A stretch of DNA of 64,000 nt from NCBI RefSeq assembly GCF_004365965.1, contig NZ_SOEB01000010.1, positions 62,001-126,000 on the forward strand. Reading direction: 5' to 3'. Within the stretch, counting starts at the first letter, position 1. Each line of letters starts with the position of its first letter. The position numbers and the translations under genes are program-made. Below the pieces are notes generated by a model that worked only from the letters and a program-made list of their open reading frames with translations, was not told the origin of the DNA and searched no databases. Of this stretch, positions 8,168 through 17,203 are shown piece by piece. This DNA is from Rhodovulum visakhapatnamense. GTDB taxonomy: Bacteria > Pseudomonadota > Alphaproteobacteria > Rhodobacterales > Rhodobacteraceae.

Positions 8168-9115
8168 ATGGAGACGACGGCGGTCATCCTCCGGGGGCCC
8201 CGGGAAATCGGCCTCGGGAAACTCGGCCTGACGGCGCCCGGACCGAAGGACCTGGTGGTGGAGATTTCCCATTCCGGCATCTCCACCGGCACCGAGAAAC
8301 TCTTCTATACCGGCAACATGCCGCCCTTCCCGGGGATGGGCTATCCGCTGGTCCCGGGCTACGAGGCCGCGGGCGAAGTGATCGAGGCCGGGTCCGAGAC
8401 CAATTTCAAGGTGGGCGAACATATCTTCGTCCCCGGCGCCAACTGCTATGAGGGCGCGCGCGGCCTGTTCGGCGGATCGGCCCGGCGCCTGGTCACCGAT
8501 GCCAGCCGCGTGACCCGGATCGACCCGGGCCTCGGGGCGGAAGGTGCGTTGCTGGCGCTGGCCGCGACCGCGCGCCATGCGCTGGCGGGCGTCGACAAGA
8601 AGATGCCCGAACTGATCGTCGGCCATGGCGTGCTTGGCCGCCTGCTGGCGCGGCTGACCATCGCCGCCGGAGCCCCCGCGCCCACCGTCTGGGAAATCAA
8701 TCCCGACCGGCAGGGCGGCGCCATGGGCTACGAGGTGCTGCACCCCGATAACGACCCGCGCCGCGACTATCGCACGATCTACGACGCCTCGGGCGTGGGA
8801 TCGCTGCTCGATACGCTGATCACCCGCATCGCCAAGGGCGGCGAGGTGGTTCTGGCCGGGTTCTATACCGACCCGATTTCCTTCGCTTTCCCGGCGGCCT
8901 TCATGAAGGAGGCCCGGCTGCGCATCGCCGCCGAATGGGAACGCGAGGACCTGATTGCAACGCGCCAGCTCGTGGAATCGGGCGCGTTGTCGCTGGGGGG
9001 GCTCATTACCCACAGCGTTCCGGCGGAAGAGGCCGCAGAAGCCTATGAAACCGCCTTCAACGATCCTGCCTGTCTGAAAATGATCCTGAACTGGGGAGCC
9101 GTTCATGACGCTTGA
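8168..9115 (+). CDS. bchC: 3-hydroxyethyl bacteriochlorophyllide a dehydrogenase BchC
   Basis: A 315-residue NAD(P)-dependent alcohol dehydrogenase of the MDR family that oxidises the 3-hydroxyethyl group to the acetyl group of bacteriochlorophyllide a. The motifs [16 protein letters not shown] and [14 protein letters not shown] are typical of BchC, followed by the cofactor domain ([13 protein letters not shown]). ATG 8168 is preferred over the in-frame ATG 8120 because GGAAGGGA lies 8 bases ahead and the family begins at METTAVI. It overlaps bchX by 11 bp, the first link of a coupled chain to pufQ. Confidence 0.95.
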   Translation: METTAVILRGPREIGLGKLGLTAPGPKDLVVEISHSGISTGTEKLFYTGNMPPFPGMGYPLVPGYEAAGEVIEAGSETNFKVGEHIFVPGANCYEGARGLFGGSARRLVTDASRVTRIDPGLGAEGALLALAATARHALAGVDKKMPELIVGHGVLGRLLARLTIAAGAPAPTVWEINPDRQGGAMGYEVLHPDNDPRRDYRTIYDASGVGSLLDTLITRIAKGGEVVLAGFYTDPISFAFPAAFMKEARLRIAAEWEREDLIATRQLVESGALSLGGLITHSVPAEEAAEAYETAFNDPACLKMILNWGAVHDA

Positions 9116-10106
9116 CGTCCCGAATATCAAAGACATCGACCAGCGCCTGCGTGACGAAGCCAACGAGCCGCTGGACGAAATCCCCGTAACCGAGCCGACC
9201 AAGAAGACGCAGATCATCGCGATCTACGGCAAGGGCGGCATCGGTAAGTCCTTCACGCTGGCGAACCTCAGCAACATGATGGCCGAACAGGGCAAGCGCG
9301 TCCTGTTGATCGGCTGCGATCCCAAATCGGACACCACGTCGCTGCTGTTCGGCGGCAAGGCCTGCCCGACCATCATCGAAACCTCGACCAAGAAAAAGCT
9401 CGCGGGTGAAGAGGTCGCCATCGGCGATGTCTGCTTCAAGCGCAACGGCGTCTTCGCGATGGAACTGGGCGGGCCCGAGGTCGGCCGTGGCTGCGGCGGG
9501 CGCGGAATCATCCACGGCTTCGAGCTGCTGGAAAAGCTGGGCTTTCACGACTGGGATTTCGACTATGTGTTGCTCGATTTCCTGGGCGACGTGGTCTGCG
9601 GCGGTTTCGGCCTGCCGATTGCCCGTGACATGGCGCAGAAGGTGATCCTGGTCGGCTCGAACGACCTGCAATCGCTGTACGTCGCCAACAACGTCTGCTC
9701 GGCGGTCGAATATTTCCGTAAGCTCGGCGGCAACGTGGGCGTCGCGGGGCTGGTCATCAACAAGGATGACGGCACCGGCGAGGCGCAGGCCTTTGCCAAG
9801 GCGGTGGATATCCCCGTGCTGGCCGCGATCCCGCAGGACGAGGATCTGCGCCGGAAATCGGCCAATTACCAGATCGTCGGCACCAATGACGGCCCCTGGG
9901 GCGAGCTTTTCGGCGCGCTGGCCGAAGCCGTCGCGGGCGCTCCGCCGATCCGGCCGAAGCCGCTCGACAATGACGGTCTGCTGGGTCTTTTCGCGCCCGA
10001 GGATGTGGGCGCCGATTTCGAGCTGACCCCGGCGACCGATACCGACATGCGGGGCAAGAACGCCAAGCCCAAGAAATCCCTCGAAGTGGTCTATGACGAT
10101 GTTTGA
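9105..10106 (+). CDS. bchX: Chlorophyllide a reductase iron protein BchX
   Basis: A 333-residue NifH-like ATPase that delivers electrons through a 4Fe-4S cluster to BchYZ, reducing ring B of chlorophyllide to give the bacteriochlorin. The P-loop is [11 protein letters not shown]; the cluster-ligand cysteines are visible in GRGCGGRG and DVVCGGFG. The start lies within the end of bchC. At its 3' end it overlaps a 50-codon reading frame by 8 bp rather than running straight into bchY. Confidence 0.96.
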   Translation: MTLDVPNIKDIDQRLRDEANEPLDEIPVTEPTKKTQIIAIYGKGGIGKSFTLANLSNMMAEQGKRVLLIGCDPKSDTTSLLFGGKACPTIIETSTKKKLAGEEVAIGDVCFKRNGVFAMELGGPEVGRGCGGRGIIHGFELLEKLGFHDWDFDYVLLDFLGDVVCGGFGLPIARDMAQKVILVGSNDLQSLYVANNVCSAVEYFRKLGGNVGVAGLVINKDDGTGEAQAFAKAVDIPVLAAIPQDEDLRRKSANYQIVGTNDGPWGELFGALAEAVAGAPPIRPKPLDNDGLLGLFAPEDVGADFELTPATDTDMRGKNAKPKKSLEVVYDDV

Positions 10107-10251
10107 TCTCAACCAGATGTCCCGCTGGGACAACGTGCTTGAGGCCCTCTCGCATCACGACGAGGACCGCGAATTCGCTGAAATCGCAGAGATCCAGGAG
10201 GCGCCCGCCGCAGAGGCGGCCGCGCCCTCGCGCGAACTGGAGGACGCATGA
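10099..10251 (+). CDS. 50-residue micro-ORF between bchX and bchY
   Basis: An ATG at 10099 overlaps the bchX stop by 8 bp and the frame ends with TGA sharing the ATGA of the bchY start, so it is exactly fitted into the coupled chain. The 50-residue product is acidic and alanine/glutamate-rich (begins [17 protein letters not shown], with HHDED and EIAEIQEAP further on), likely helical and soluble, without Cys or a membrane segment. I do not recognise a family. It may be a small accessory peptide of chlorophyllide reductase or only a spacer that keeps translation running into bchY. The precise junctions support real translation; no strong Shine-Dalgarno is seen. Confidence 0.6.
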   Translation: MFDLNQMSRWDNVLEALSHHDEDREFAEIAEIQEAPAAEAAAPSRELEDA

Positions 10252-11828
10252 CCGAAGAGGTCAGATATGACGAAGCCCACACCGCAGAGGTGATCGAGGG
10301 CACGCCCCGGGAGCCCGGAAACGCTCCTGAAGGAGCCGATCCTCGTTTGGGCGACGGCATGGGCTGCCATGCCGGAGCGGCCGAGATGGAGAAGGCGGCC
10401 CGCGCGGCGGGCGCCTCCGACATTCTCGACCAATATGCCAAGGACTATCCGCAAGGCCCGCACGACCGCCCGCAAAGCATGTGCCCGGCCTTCGGCAGCC
10501 TGCGCGTCGGGCTGCGCATGCGGCGCGTCGCGACCGTGCTGTCGGGCTCGGCCTGCTGCGTCTACGGGCTGTCCTTCGTGTCCCATTTCTACGGGGCGCG
10601 GCGGTCCATCGGCTATGTGCCGTTCAGCTCGGAAACGCTCGTCACCGGCAAGCTCTTCGAGGATATCCGCGACGCGGTGCATGAACTGGCCGATCCCGAC
10701 CGCTATGACGCGGTGGTGGTGACCAACCTTTGCGTGCCGACCGCCTCGGGCGTGCCGCTCCGGCTTCTGCCCGACGAGATCAACGGAGTGCGAATCGTCG
10801 GCATCGACGTGCCGGGATTCGGCGTGCCGACCCATGCCGAGGCCAAGGACGTTCTGGCCGGGGCGATGCTGAACTATGCCCGCAAGGAAATCGAGGCCGG
10901 TCCCGTTGCTGCCCCCGAAGGCGGCGTCTCGGATCGTCCGACCGTGACCCTTCTGGGCGAGATGTTCCCGGCCGATCCCATCGTGATCGGGCAGATGCTC
11001 GATCCGCTGGGGCTCGCGTGCGGCCCGGTCGTGCCCGCCCGCGAATGGCGCGAGCTTTACGCCGCGCTCGATTGCGGCGCGGTGGCGGCGATCCATCCGT
11101 TCTACACTTCCGCGATGCGTGAATTCGACGCGGCCGGTCGCCCGATAGTTGGGTCGGCCCCGGTGGGACATGATGGCACAGCCGCCTGGCTGGCCGGAAT
11201 CGGCGACGCCTTCGGGCTGTCGGCCGAGAAGGTCGCGAAGGCCCAGAACATGTTCCTGCCCGCCATCAAGGGCGCGCTGGCGGGTGCCCCGGTCAAGGGC
11301 ACGATCACGCTGTCGGGCTATGAGGGATCGGAGCTGCTGGTGGCGCGTCTGCTGATCGAGTCCGGCGCGAATATTCCTTATGTCGGAACGGCTTGCCCGA
11401 AAACAAAGCAGGCCGAGGTCGACCGCGACTGGCTGGAATCGAAGGGCGTCAAGGTCGTGTTCCGGGCGTCTCTGGAAGACGACAAGGCGGCGGTCGACGC
11501 GATCAAGCCCGATCTGGCCGTCGGCACCACGCCCGTGGTGCAGCACGCCAAAGAGCGGGGCATCCCGTCGCTCTACTTCACGAATCTCATCTCGGCCCGT
11601 CCGCTGATGGGTCCGGCGGGCGCTGGCAGCCTTGCGCAAGTGGTAAACGCGGCCATTGCGAACAAGGGACGCATGGCGTCGATGAAGGAATTCTTCGAAG
11701 GTGTCGGCGAGGGAGACACTGCGGGTGTGTGGGAAGGAGATCCGAATCTCCACCCCGAGTTCCGCGCTCTCCATCAGAAGAAACTGGACAAGAAACGTCG
11801 CGCCGAGAAGGCGCAGGAGATGATCTGA
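10248..11828 (+). CDS. bchY: Chlorophyllide a reductase subunit BchY
   Basis: A 526-residue NifD-like subunit of chlorophyllide oxidoreductase. The family block [18 protein letters not shown] and [10 protein letters not shown] supply cysteines for the catalytic 4Fe-4S cluster at the BchY-BchZ interface. The N-terminal ~45 residues are a variable, Glu/Pro-rich extension before GMGCHAGA. It shares ATGA with the preceding micro-ORF and one base with bchZ. Together with BchX and BchZ it forms the nitrogenase-like enzyme that commits to bacteriochlorophyll. Confidence 0.95.
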   Translation: MTEEVRYDEAHTAEVIEGTPREPGNAPEGADPRLGDGMGCHAGAAEMEKAARAAGASDILDQYAKDYPQGPHDRPQSMCPAFGSLRVGLRMRRVATVLSGSACCVYGLSFVSHFYGARRSIGYVPFSSETLVTGKLFEDIRDAVHELADPDRYDAVVVTNLCVPTASGVPLRLLPDEINGVRIVGIDVPGFGVPTHAEAKDVLAGAMLNYARKEIEAGPVAAPEGGVSDRPTVTLLGEMFPADPIVIGQMLDPLGLACGPVVPAREWRELYAALDCGAVAAIHPFYTSAMREFDAAGRPIVGSAPVGHDGTAAWLAGIGDAFGLSAEKVAKAQNMFLPAIKGALAGAPVKGTITLSGYEGSELLVARLLIESGANIPYVGTACPKTKQAEVDRDWLESKGVKVVFRASLEDDKAAVDAIKPDLAVGTTPVVQHAKERGIPSLYFTNLISARPLMGPAGAGSLAQVVNAAIANKGRMASMKEFFEGVGEGDTAGVWEGDPNLHPEFRALHQKKLDKKRRAEKAQEMI

Positions 11829-13312
11829 TGCTGGTCTTGGATCACGACAGGGCAGGGGGGTACTGGGGCGCAGTCTATGCGTTCTGTGCCACCAAGGGCC
11901 TGCAAGTGGTGATCGACGGGCCGGTCGGCTGCGAGAATCTGCCGGTCACCTCCGTCCTTCACTATACCGACGCGCTGCCCCCGCATGAGCTGCCCATCGT
12001 CGTCACCGGCCTCGGTGAGGAAGAGCTGGGCCGCGAGGGCACCGAGGGCGCGATGAAACGCGCCTGGAAGACGCTCGATCCCGCGCTTCCCGCGGTGGTC
12101 GTCACCGGGTCCATCGCCGAGATGATCGGCGGCGGCGTCACGCCCCAGGGCACCAATATCCAGCGCTTCCTGCCGCGCACCATCGACGAGGATCAATGGG
12201 AAGCGGCGGACCGGGCGATGACCTGGATCTTCACCGAATTCGGCATGACCAAGGGCCGGATGCCGCCCGAGAAGCCGCGCGAAGAGGGCGCAAAGCCCCG
12301 CGTGAACATCCTCGGGCCGATGTATGGCGTCTTCAACATGCCTTCGGACCTGGCCGAGATCCGGCGTCTGGTCGAGGGCATCGGCGCCGAGGTCAACATG
12401 GTGATGCCGCTCGGCGCCCATGTGGCCGAGATGCGCAACCTGGTGAATGCCGACGTGAACGTCGTGATGTATCGCGAGTTCGGCCGGGGTCTCGCCGAGG
12501 TTCTGGGCAAGCCCTATCTGCAGGCGCCCATCGGCATCGATTCGACGACGAAGTTCCTGCGCAAGCTGGGCGAGATGCTGGGGCTCGACCCCGAGCCCTT
12601 CATCGCGCGCGAAAAGCACTCGACGATCAAGCCGGTCTGGGACCTGTGGCGGTCTGTCACGCAGGACTTCTTTGCCACGGCAAGCTTCGCCATCGTCGCG
12701 AACGAGACCTACGCGCGCGGGGTCCGGCACTTCCTGGAGGCCGATCTGGGCCTGCCCTGCGCCTTTGCGGTGGCCCGCAAGCGCGGTGCAAAGACCAACA
12801 ATGCCGAGGTTCGCGCGCTGATGGGGCAGAAACGGCCGCTGGTCGTCTTCGGCTCGATCAACGAGAAGATCTATCTTGCCGAGCTGTCCGCCGGTCACGG
12901 CCCCAAGCCCGCCTTCATCCCCGCCGGGTTCCCCGGTGCGGCGATCCGGCGCGCGACGGGCACCCCCTTTATGGGGTACGCCGGTGCGACGTATCTGGTT
13001 CAGGAAGTGTGCAATTCCTTGTTCGACGCGCTCTTCCATATCCTTCCGCTCGGGACCGAGATGGACTCGGCCTCCGCAACGCCGACCCGGCTTCGCCGCG
13101 ACTTCCCCTGGGACCAGGATGCCCAGGCGCTGCTCGACCGTATCGTGGCCGAGCACCCGGTGCTGACCCGCATCTCTGCCGCGAAATCCCTGCGCGACGC
13201 CGCCGAGAAGGCTGCGCTTGAGCAAGGGGCCGAGCGCGTTGTTCTCGAGACCGTCGAGGCGCTTGCGCCCGCCGGCTTCGCCCGCCCTTCTTCGAAAGGA
13301 GAGTCGAAATGA
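11828..13312 (+). CDS. bchZ: Chlorophyllide a reductase subunit BchZ
   Basis: A 494-residue NifK-like subunit that pairs with BchY. The N-terminus [15 protein letters not shown] and [18 protein letters not shown] (cluster Cys) are characteristic, and a C-terminal region with helix-rich PCP-like segment ends at 13312. ATG 11828 shares its A with the bchY stop (TGATG); a longer in-frame extension upstream lies within bchY and is not used. The stop overlaps pufQ by 4 bp. Confidence 0.95.
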   Translation: MLVLDHDRAGGYWGAVYAFCATKGLQVVIDGPVGCENLPVTSVLHYTDALPPHELPIVVTGLGEEELGREGTEGAMKRAWKTLDPALPAVVVTGSIAEMIGGGVTPQGTNIQRFLPRTIDEDQWEAADRAMTWIFTEFGMTKGRMPPEKPREEGAKPRVNILGPMYGVFNMPSDLAEIRRLVEGIGAEVNMVMPLGAHVAEMRNLVNADVNVVMYREFGRGLAEVLGKPYLQAPIGIDSTTKFLRKLGEMLGLDPEPFIAREKHSTIKPVWDLWRSVTQDFFATASFAIVANETYARGVRHFLEADLGLPCAFAVARKRGAKTNNAEVRALMGQKRPLVVFGSINEKIYLAELSAGHGPKPAFIPAGFPGAAIRRATGTPFMGYAGATYLVQEVCNSLFDALFHILPLGTEMDSASATPTRLRRDFPWDQDAQALLDRIVAEHPVLTRISAAKSLRDAAEKAALEQGAERVVLETVEALAPAGFARPSSKGESK

Positions 13313-13530
13313 CTGACCAGACTTCCGACGTCCACCTGGTACGTGCCCATCGCCCGCCGAAAGCGGAGTTCATGGTCTATTTCGCAATTATCTTCATCGC
13401 CGCGCTGCCGCTGGCCTTCATCGCCTCCTTCCTGGCGATGGTCCGGCAGGGCGACCTGAAGACCAAGGGGCCGATCGCCCGCGCCTGGAGCCAGGCGCGG
13501 ATCATCACCCCCATGATTTTCTCTGCCTGA
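13309..13530 (+). CDS. pufQ: PufQ, bacteriochlorophyll/puf assembly factor
   Basis: A 73-residue protein with one hydrophobic segment (about residues 22-44) and a basic C-terminal part, matching PufQ in size, position and sequence style ([15 protein letters not shown]). PufQ is known to raise bacteriochlorophyll synthesis and to be needed for normal LH/RC formation; the mechanism is unclear. It starts in the bchZ stop (ATGA) after a GGAG Shine-Dalgarno, so the bch and puf parts are translationally linked. Confidence 0.93.
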   Translation: MTDQTSDVHLVRAHRPPKAEFMVYFAIIFIAALPLAFIASFLAMVRQGDLKTKGPIARAWSQARIITPMIFSA

Positions 13531-13547
13531 AAAGGTGGAGTTCCGAA

Positions 13548-13574
13548 ATTCGCCCACCCCCCGGTTGGGCGAAT
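13548..13574 (+). promoter_or_regulatory. Stem-loop in the pufQ-pufB spacer
   Basis: A 9-bp perfect stem (ATTCGCCCA / TGGGCGAAT) with a 9-nt loop. The spacer of 122 bp between pufQ and pufB also has a second GC hairpin around 13600-13615. Such structures lie at the 5' end of the stable pufBA transcript in Rhodobacter and can act in mRNA processing or stability. Function inferred. Confidence 0.6.
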
Positions 13575-13652
13575 AGCCGGCAGGGATAAAACCTTGTCGG
13601 GACCCGGCCGCCGGGGTGCGCGGCATCAGTCTGACGATCCGGAGGAAAGTTA

Positions 13653-13799
13653 ATGGCTGAATCTGACGTGTCGTTCACCGGTCTGACCGACGAGCAGGCG
13701 CAAGAAATTCACGCTGTCTACATGAGCGGGCTTTGGCTGTTCTCGGCCGTCGCCGTGCTGGCTCACCTGGCAGTGTACATCTGGCGCCCGTGGCTCTGA
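13653..13799 (+). CDS. pufB: Light-harvesting LH1 beta polypeptide PufB
   Basis: A 48-residue antenna polypeptide with a polar acidic N-terminus ([10 protein letters not shown]), one transmembrane helix and the C-terminal VYIWRPWL. The bacteriochlorophyll-ligating His is residue 38 (LAHLAVYIW), with the conserved His20 near the membrane surface. A strong GGAGGAAAG site stands 7 bases ahead of the ATG. It pairs with PufA to form the LH1 ring around the reaction centre. Confidence 0.97.
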
Positions 13800-13815
13800 G
13801 AAGAGGACCTGAGAA

Positions 13816-13980
13816 ATGGCTAAATTCTACAAGATCTGGATGATCTTCGACCCCCGTCGCGTGCTCGTTGCGCAGGGCGTCTTCCTGTTCCTGCTGGCTG
13901 TGATGATTCACCTCGTCCTGCTCAGCACGGACTACTTCAACTGGCTGACCATTGCCGCCGAGAAAGCCGCCGGCGCGTAA
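13816..13980 (+). CDS. pufA: Light-harvesting LH1 alpha polypeptide PufA
   Basis: A 54-residue antenna polypeptide: cytoplasmic N-terminus with [11 protein letters not shown], one transmembrane helix with the bacteriochlorophyll-ligand His32 (MIHLVLLS), and periplasmic FNWL. It lies 16 bp after pufB and is followed by two hairpins before pufL, the usual arrangement that gives more LH1 than reaction-centre mRNA. Confidence 0.97.
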
Positions 13981-13992
13981 GCGCCCCAGCGG

Positions 13993-14059
13993 CTTCCGGA
14001 TGTGAGCAGTCGGAAGTAACACCAAACGCTGCGGGCGGGAGCCCCGATCTCCCGCCCGC
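13993..14059 (+). promoter_or_regulatory. Intercistronic stem-loops between pufA and pufL
   Basis: Two hairpins: CTTCCG/CGGAAG (13993-13998 with 14011-14016), then a very stable 11-bp perfect GC stem GCGGGCGGGAG/CTCCCGCCCGC (14031-14041 with 14049-14059) with a 7-nt loop and no U tract. In Rhodobacter, equivalent hairpins protect the pufBA segment from 3' decay and set the LH1:RC ratio. The sequence shows the structure; the role is by analogy. Confidence 0.8.
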
Positions 14060-14125
14060 GGCAATCTCAAGAACAAGGACGGCTGAGGCCCGGACGGACA
14101 CGGCCGCCATTTGCGGAGACAGACG

Positions 14126-14980
14126 ATGGCACTGCTCAGTTTTGAGAGAAAGTATCGCGTCCGTGGAGGGACGCTCATCGGTGGCGATCTGTTCGACTTT
14201 TGGGTGGGGCCTTTCTTTGTGGGCTTCTTCGGAGTGACGACGATCTTCTTCGCCACCCTCGGAACCGCCATGATCTTCTGGGGCGCCGCGCTTCAGGGGA
14301 CATTCAACCCGCTGAAGATCCACATCGCGCCGCCGGATCTCAGCTACGGGCTCAGCATCGCGCCGCTCGCCGAGGGCGGGCTTTGGCAATTCATCACGCT
14401 CTGCGCTATCGGCGCGTTCGTGAGCTGGGCTCTGCGCGAAGTGGAGATCTGCCGCAAGCTCGGCATCGGCTACCATATTCCGATCGCCTTCAGCGTGGCG
14501 ATCTTTGCCTATGTGACGCTGCAAGTGTTCCGCCCGATGTTGATGGGCGCCTGGGGGCACGCGTTCCCCTATGGCATCTTCACCCATCTCGACTGGGTGT
14601 CGAACACCGGCTACCACTATCTGCACTTCCACTATAACCCGTTCCACATGCTGGGCGTGTCGCTGTTCTTCGCCACCTGTCTGGCGCTCGCGCTGCATGG
14701 TGGTCTGATCCTGTCGGCCTGCAACCCCGAAAAGGGTGAAGAGGCGAAGACGCCGGATCACGAAGACAGCTTCTTCCGCGACCTCATCGGGTATTCGATC
14801 GGGACGCTCGGGATCCACCGCGCCGGCTGGCTTCTGGCCATCAACGCGGTCTTCTTCTCGGCGGTCTGCATCATCATCTCCGGTCCGCTCTGGACCGAGG
14901 GCTGGCCCGAATGGTGGACTTGGTGGAGCAACCTGCCGATCTGGCCCGAAGCCATTCCGGCTGTCCAGGGGAGCATGTAA
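14126..14980 (+). CDS. pufL: Photosynthetic reaction centre L subunit PufL
   Basis: A 284-residue integral membrane protein with five transmembrane helices that binds half of the special pair, accessory pigments and QA/QB-site elements. Typical blocks are [13 protein letters not shown] at the N-terminus, [17 protein letters not shown] with pigment ligands, and [11 protein letters not shown] for the non-haem iron helix. ATG 14126, with GGAGAC 6 bases upstream, is chosen over a TTG at 14111. It is separated by only 2 bp from pufM. Confidence 0.97.
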   Translation: MALLSFERKYRVRGGTLIGGDLFDFWVGPFFVGFFGVTTIFFATLGTAMIFWGAALQGTFNPLKIHIAPPDLSYGLSIAPLAEGGLWQFITLCAIGAFVSWALREVEICRKLGIGYHIPIAFSVAIFAYVTLQVFRPMLMGAWGHAFPYGIFTHLDWVSNTGYHYLHFHYNPFHMLGVSLFFATCLALALHGGLILSACNPEKGEEAKTPDHEDSFFRDLIGYSIGTLGIHRAGWLLAINAVFFSAVCIIISGPLWTEGWPEWWTWWSNLPIWPEAIPAVQGSM

Positions 14981-14982
14981 CC

Positions 14983-15951
14983 ATGGCTGAATATCAGAAC
15001 ATCTTCACCCAGGTGCAGGTCCAGGGTCCCGGCGACTGGGGCATGGACAACGAGAACAACATGATGGAAGAGCGGGCCGCAGGTACCGGCCACTTCTCCA
15101 TCCTCGGTTGGCTCGGCAACGCGCAACTCGGCCCGATCTATCTGGGCTACACCGGTGTGATCTCGGTGATCGCGGGCGCCTTCGCGTTCCTCATCATCGG
15201 GCTCAACATGCTGGCCCAGGTCGACTGGTCGCTGGTGCAGTTCCTGCGTCAGGGCTTCTGGCTGGCGCTTGAACCGCCCTCGCCGGAATACGGCCTGCGA
15301 ATCCCGCCGCTGAAGGAAGGCGGCTGGTACATGATCGCCAGCTTCTTCCTGCTGATCGCGGTTTGGGCCTGGTGGGCACGGACCTACATGCTGGCCGTGG
15401 AACACAAGATGGGCAAGCATATTGCCTGGGCGTTCCTGTCGGCGATCTGGCTGTTCATGGTGCTGGGCTTCTTCCGCCCGATCCTGATGGGCTCCTGGTC
15501 GGAAATGGTGCCCTACGGCATCTTCCCGCACCTCGACTGGACCACCGCCTTCTCGATCCGGTACGGCAACCTCTACTACAACCCGTTCCACGCGCTCTCG
15601 ATCGCGTTCCTCTACGGCTCTGCCCTGCTCTTCGCGATGCATGGCGGCACCATCCTTGCCGTGACCCGCTTCGGCGGCGACCGCGAGCTGGAGCAGATCT
15701 ACGACCGCGGGACCGCGTCCGAGCGTGCCGCCCTGTTCTGGCGCTGGACCATGGGCTTCAACGCCACCATGGAAGGCATTCACCGTTGGGCCTGGTGGTT
15801 CGCGGTTCTGACCCCGCTGACCGGCGGGATCGGCATCCTGCTCACGGGCACTGTCGTCGACAACTGGTATATCTGGGCCCAGGAGCACAACTTCGTCACG
15901 GAGTACACCCAGCCCTACGGCATTGACGCCTATGTCGGGCAAGGAGGCTGA
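14983..15951 (+). CDS. pufM: Photosynthetic reaction centre M subunit PufM
   Basis: A 322-residue partner of PufL, with five transmembrane helices. Family blocks are [15 protein letters not shown], the special-pair/BChl helix [19 protein letters not shown] and the iron/quinone helix containing [17 protein letters not shown] 14983 follows GGGGAGCATGTAACC, so its ribosome site lies in the end of pufL. It is followed after 2 bp by pufC. Confidence 0.97.
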   Translation: MAEYQNIFTQVQVQGPGDWGMDNENNMMEERAAGTGHFSILGWLGNAQLGPIYLGYTGVISVIAGAFAFLIIGLNMLAQVDWSLVQFLRQGFWLALEPPSPEYGLRIPPLKEGGWYMIASFFLLIAVWAWWARTYMLAVEHKMGKHIAWAFLSAIWLFMVLGFFRPILMGSWSEMVPYGIFPHLDWTTAFSIRYGNLYYNPFHALSIAFLYGSALLFAMHGGTILAVTRFGGDRELEQIYDRGTASERAALFWRWTMGFNATMEGIHRWAWWFAVLTPLTGGIGILLTGTVVDNWYIWAQEHNFVTEYTQPYGIDAYVGQGG

Positions 15952-15953
15952 TC

Positions 15954-17021
15954 ATGCTTAAGTTCCCGAAATGGTTCTTCAAATGGAGTGAGGAGAACCC
16001 GACCGACCTGATGGGGCCGGGGATCCTCGTGGGGACTGTCGGCGGTGCTGTGGCCGTGGCTGCGATCATCGTGGCCTTCGGCAACCCCAATGCCACCATC
16101 GACCAGCAGACCGGCCCCCGCGGCATCGGCATGGCGGTGTCCAAGTTCGTCAAGGACAACCCGCAGTTCGATGTCTACGAGGCCGAGTATCAGGTCTTCG
16201 ACCGGGTCGAGGCGCCGGAAGGCACCCCGACCGCGGCCGAGGCCTACGGCGACAGCGTGATCGCCTTCGGCGACATGGACCAGGCCAACTTCGACCAGCT
16301 CACCAAGGCGATGAGCGCCTGGGTCGGCATGGATGTGGTGCTTTACGACAATGGCGAGGTCGATCAGACCACGCTGGCGATCACCGAGAACTGCATCGAG
16401 GCGACCCAGTATCTCAACGACTCCTGGGACACGCATAACCTTGCCTCCGAAGGCAAGGGCGTGAACTGCTACACCTGCCACCGGGGTCAGCCGACCCCTC
16501 CCGGCTCGTGGATGAAGTCCGGCAACGTCAACAGCGCCATGGAAAGCTGGTCCGGTGTGCAGAACCGCCTGATGGTGGGCCGCAAATACACCGACAGCCA
16601 GTTCACCTCGCTGCCGGTCGATGCGCTGGAGAAACTGCTGCTTGACGGCGAGACCATCAAGGTCACCGACACTGAAAGCCGCGTCGACCAGCAACCGGGC
16701 GACCCGACCTGGCAAGATGCCGAGCGCACCTACAGCCTGATGAACCATCAGGCCAACGCGCTGAACGTCGGCTGCGTCTACTGCCACAACACCCGGGCCT
16801 TCTACGACCCGACCCAGGTGACGCCGCAATGGTCGGTGACGACGCTGGCGCAGCAAATGACGATCGACATGAACCAGACCTATTACGAGCCCCGCTCGGA
16901 GATCCTGGGGCATGAATCGGCCAAGATCGACTGCATGACCTGCCACATGGGCGTCATCAGCCCGCTGAACGGCAAGAACATGGTTGCCGAATGGCCCGAA
17001 CTGGCCACTCCGGCGGAATGA
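15954..17021 (+). CDS. pufC: Reaction-centre cytochrome c subunit PufC, three-haem form
   Basis: A 355-residue periplasmic cytochrome that re-reduces the oxidised special pair. Only three CXXCH haem motifs are present: CYTCH (172-176), CVYCH (274-278) and CMTCH (327-331). Where the classical tetrahaem subunit has its first CXXCH, about 40-50 residues before the first one here, the sequence reads WVGMDVVLYDNGEVDQ with no Cys pair. The N-terminus has a membrane segment (about 21-42) without a lipobox Cys, so it appears to be anchored by an uncleaved helix. Both traits are established for Rhodovulum sulfidophilum. The gene is directly after pufM where pufX would be in Rhodobacter. Confidence 0.96.
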   Translation: MLKFPKWFFKWSEENPTDLMGPGILVGTVGGAVAVAAIIVAFGNPNATIDQQTGPRGIGMAVSKFVKDNPQFDVYEAEYQVFDRVEAPEGTPTAAEAYGDSVIAFGDMDQANFDQLTKAMSAWVGMDVVLYDNGEVDQTTLAITENCIEATQYLNDSWDTHNLASEGKGVNCYTCHRGQPTPPGSWMKSGNVNSAMESWSGVQNRLMVGRKYTDSQFTSLPVDALEKLLLDGETIKVTDTESRVDQQPGDPTWQDAERTYSLMNHQANALNVGCVYCHNTRAFYDPTQVTPQWSVTTLAQQMTIDMNQTYYEPRSEILGHESAKIDCMTCHMGVISPLNGKNMVAEWPELATPAE

Positions 17022-17033
17022 TCTGACTTCGAG

Positions 17034-17057
17034 GGGGCGGCGCGCGAGAGCCGCCCC
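17034..17057 (+). terminator. GC hairpin after pufC
   Basis: GGGGCGGC / GCCGCCCC with an 8-nt loop begins 13 bp after the pufC stop and is followed by TTCCCC. It may stabilise the 3' end of the puf mRNA or terminate part of transcription; the weak T tract argues for partial termination. Confidence 0.6.
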
Positions 17058-17140
17058 TTCCCCTCATCGGGTCCCTGGCGGGGCCCGGTATTCGGGGCCT
17101 CCACACCCCGGTTCCCTTCCTGTCAGACACAGGACACTGG

Positions 17141-17175
17141 CGCCGTGTGGGGAACAGACCACACGGCGCTTTTTT
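17141..17175 (+). terminator. Strong intrinsic terminator just upstream of dxs
   Basis: A perfect 10-bp stem CGCCGTGTGG/CCACACGGCG, 8-nt loop, then C and six T. It ends 28 bp before the dxs ATG. It would end puf transcripts before dxs. There is no room for a full promoter between it and dxs, so dxs must be read through it or be transcribed from a promoter that includes it. Confidence 0.85.
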
Positions 17176-17203
17176 CAAACTGGAAACGCGCGGGAGACGA
17201 CCA

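Noticed and set aside
17022-17203. Search for a pufX gene after the reaction-centre genes
   Set aside because: Only hairpins are present and no small membrane frame; pufC takes this position, as in Rhodovulum.
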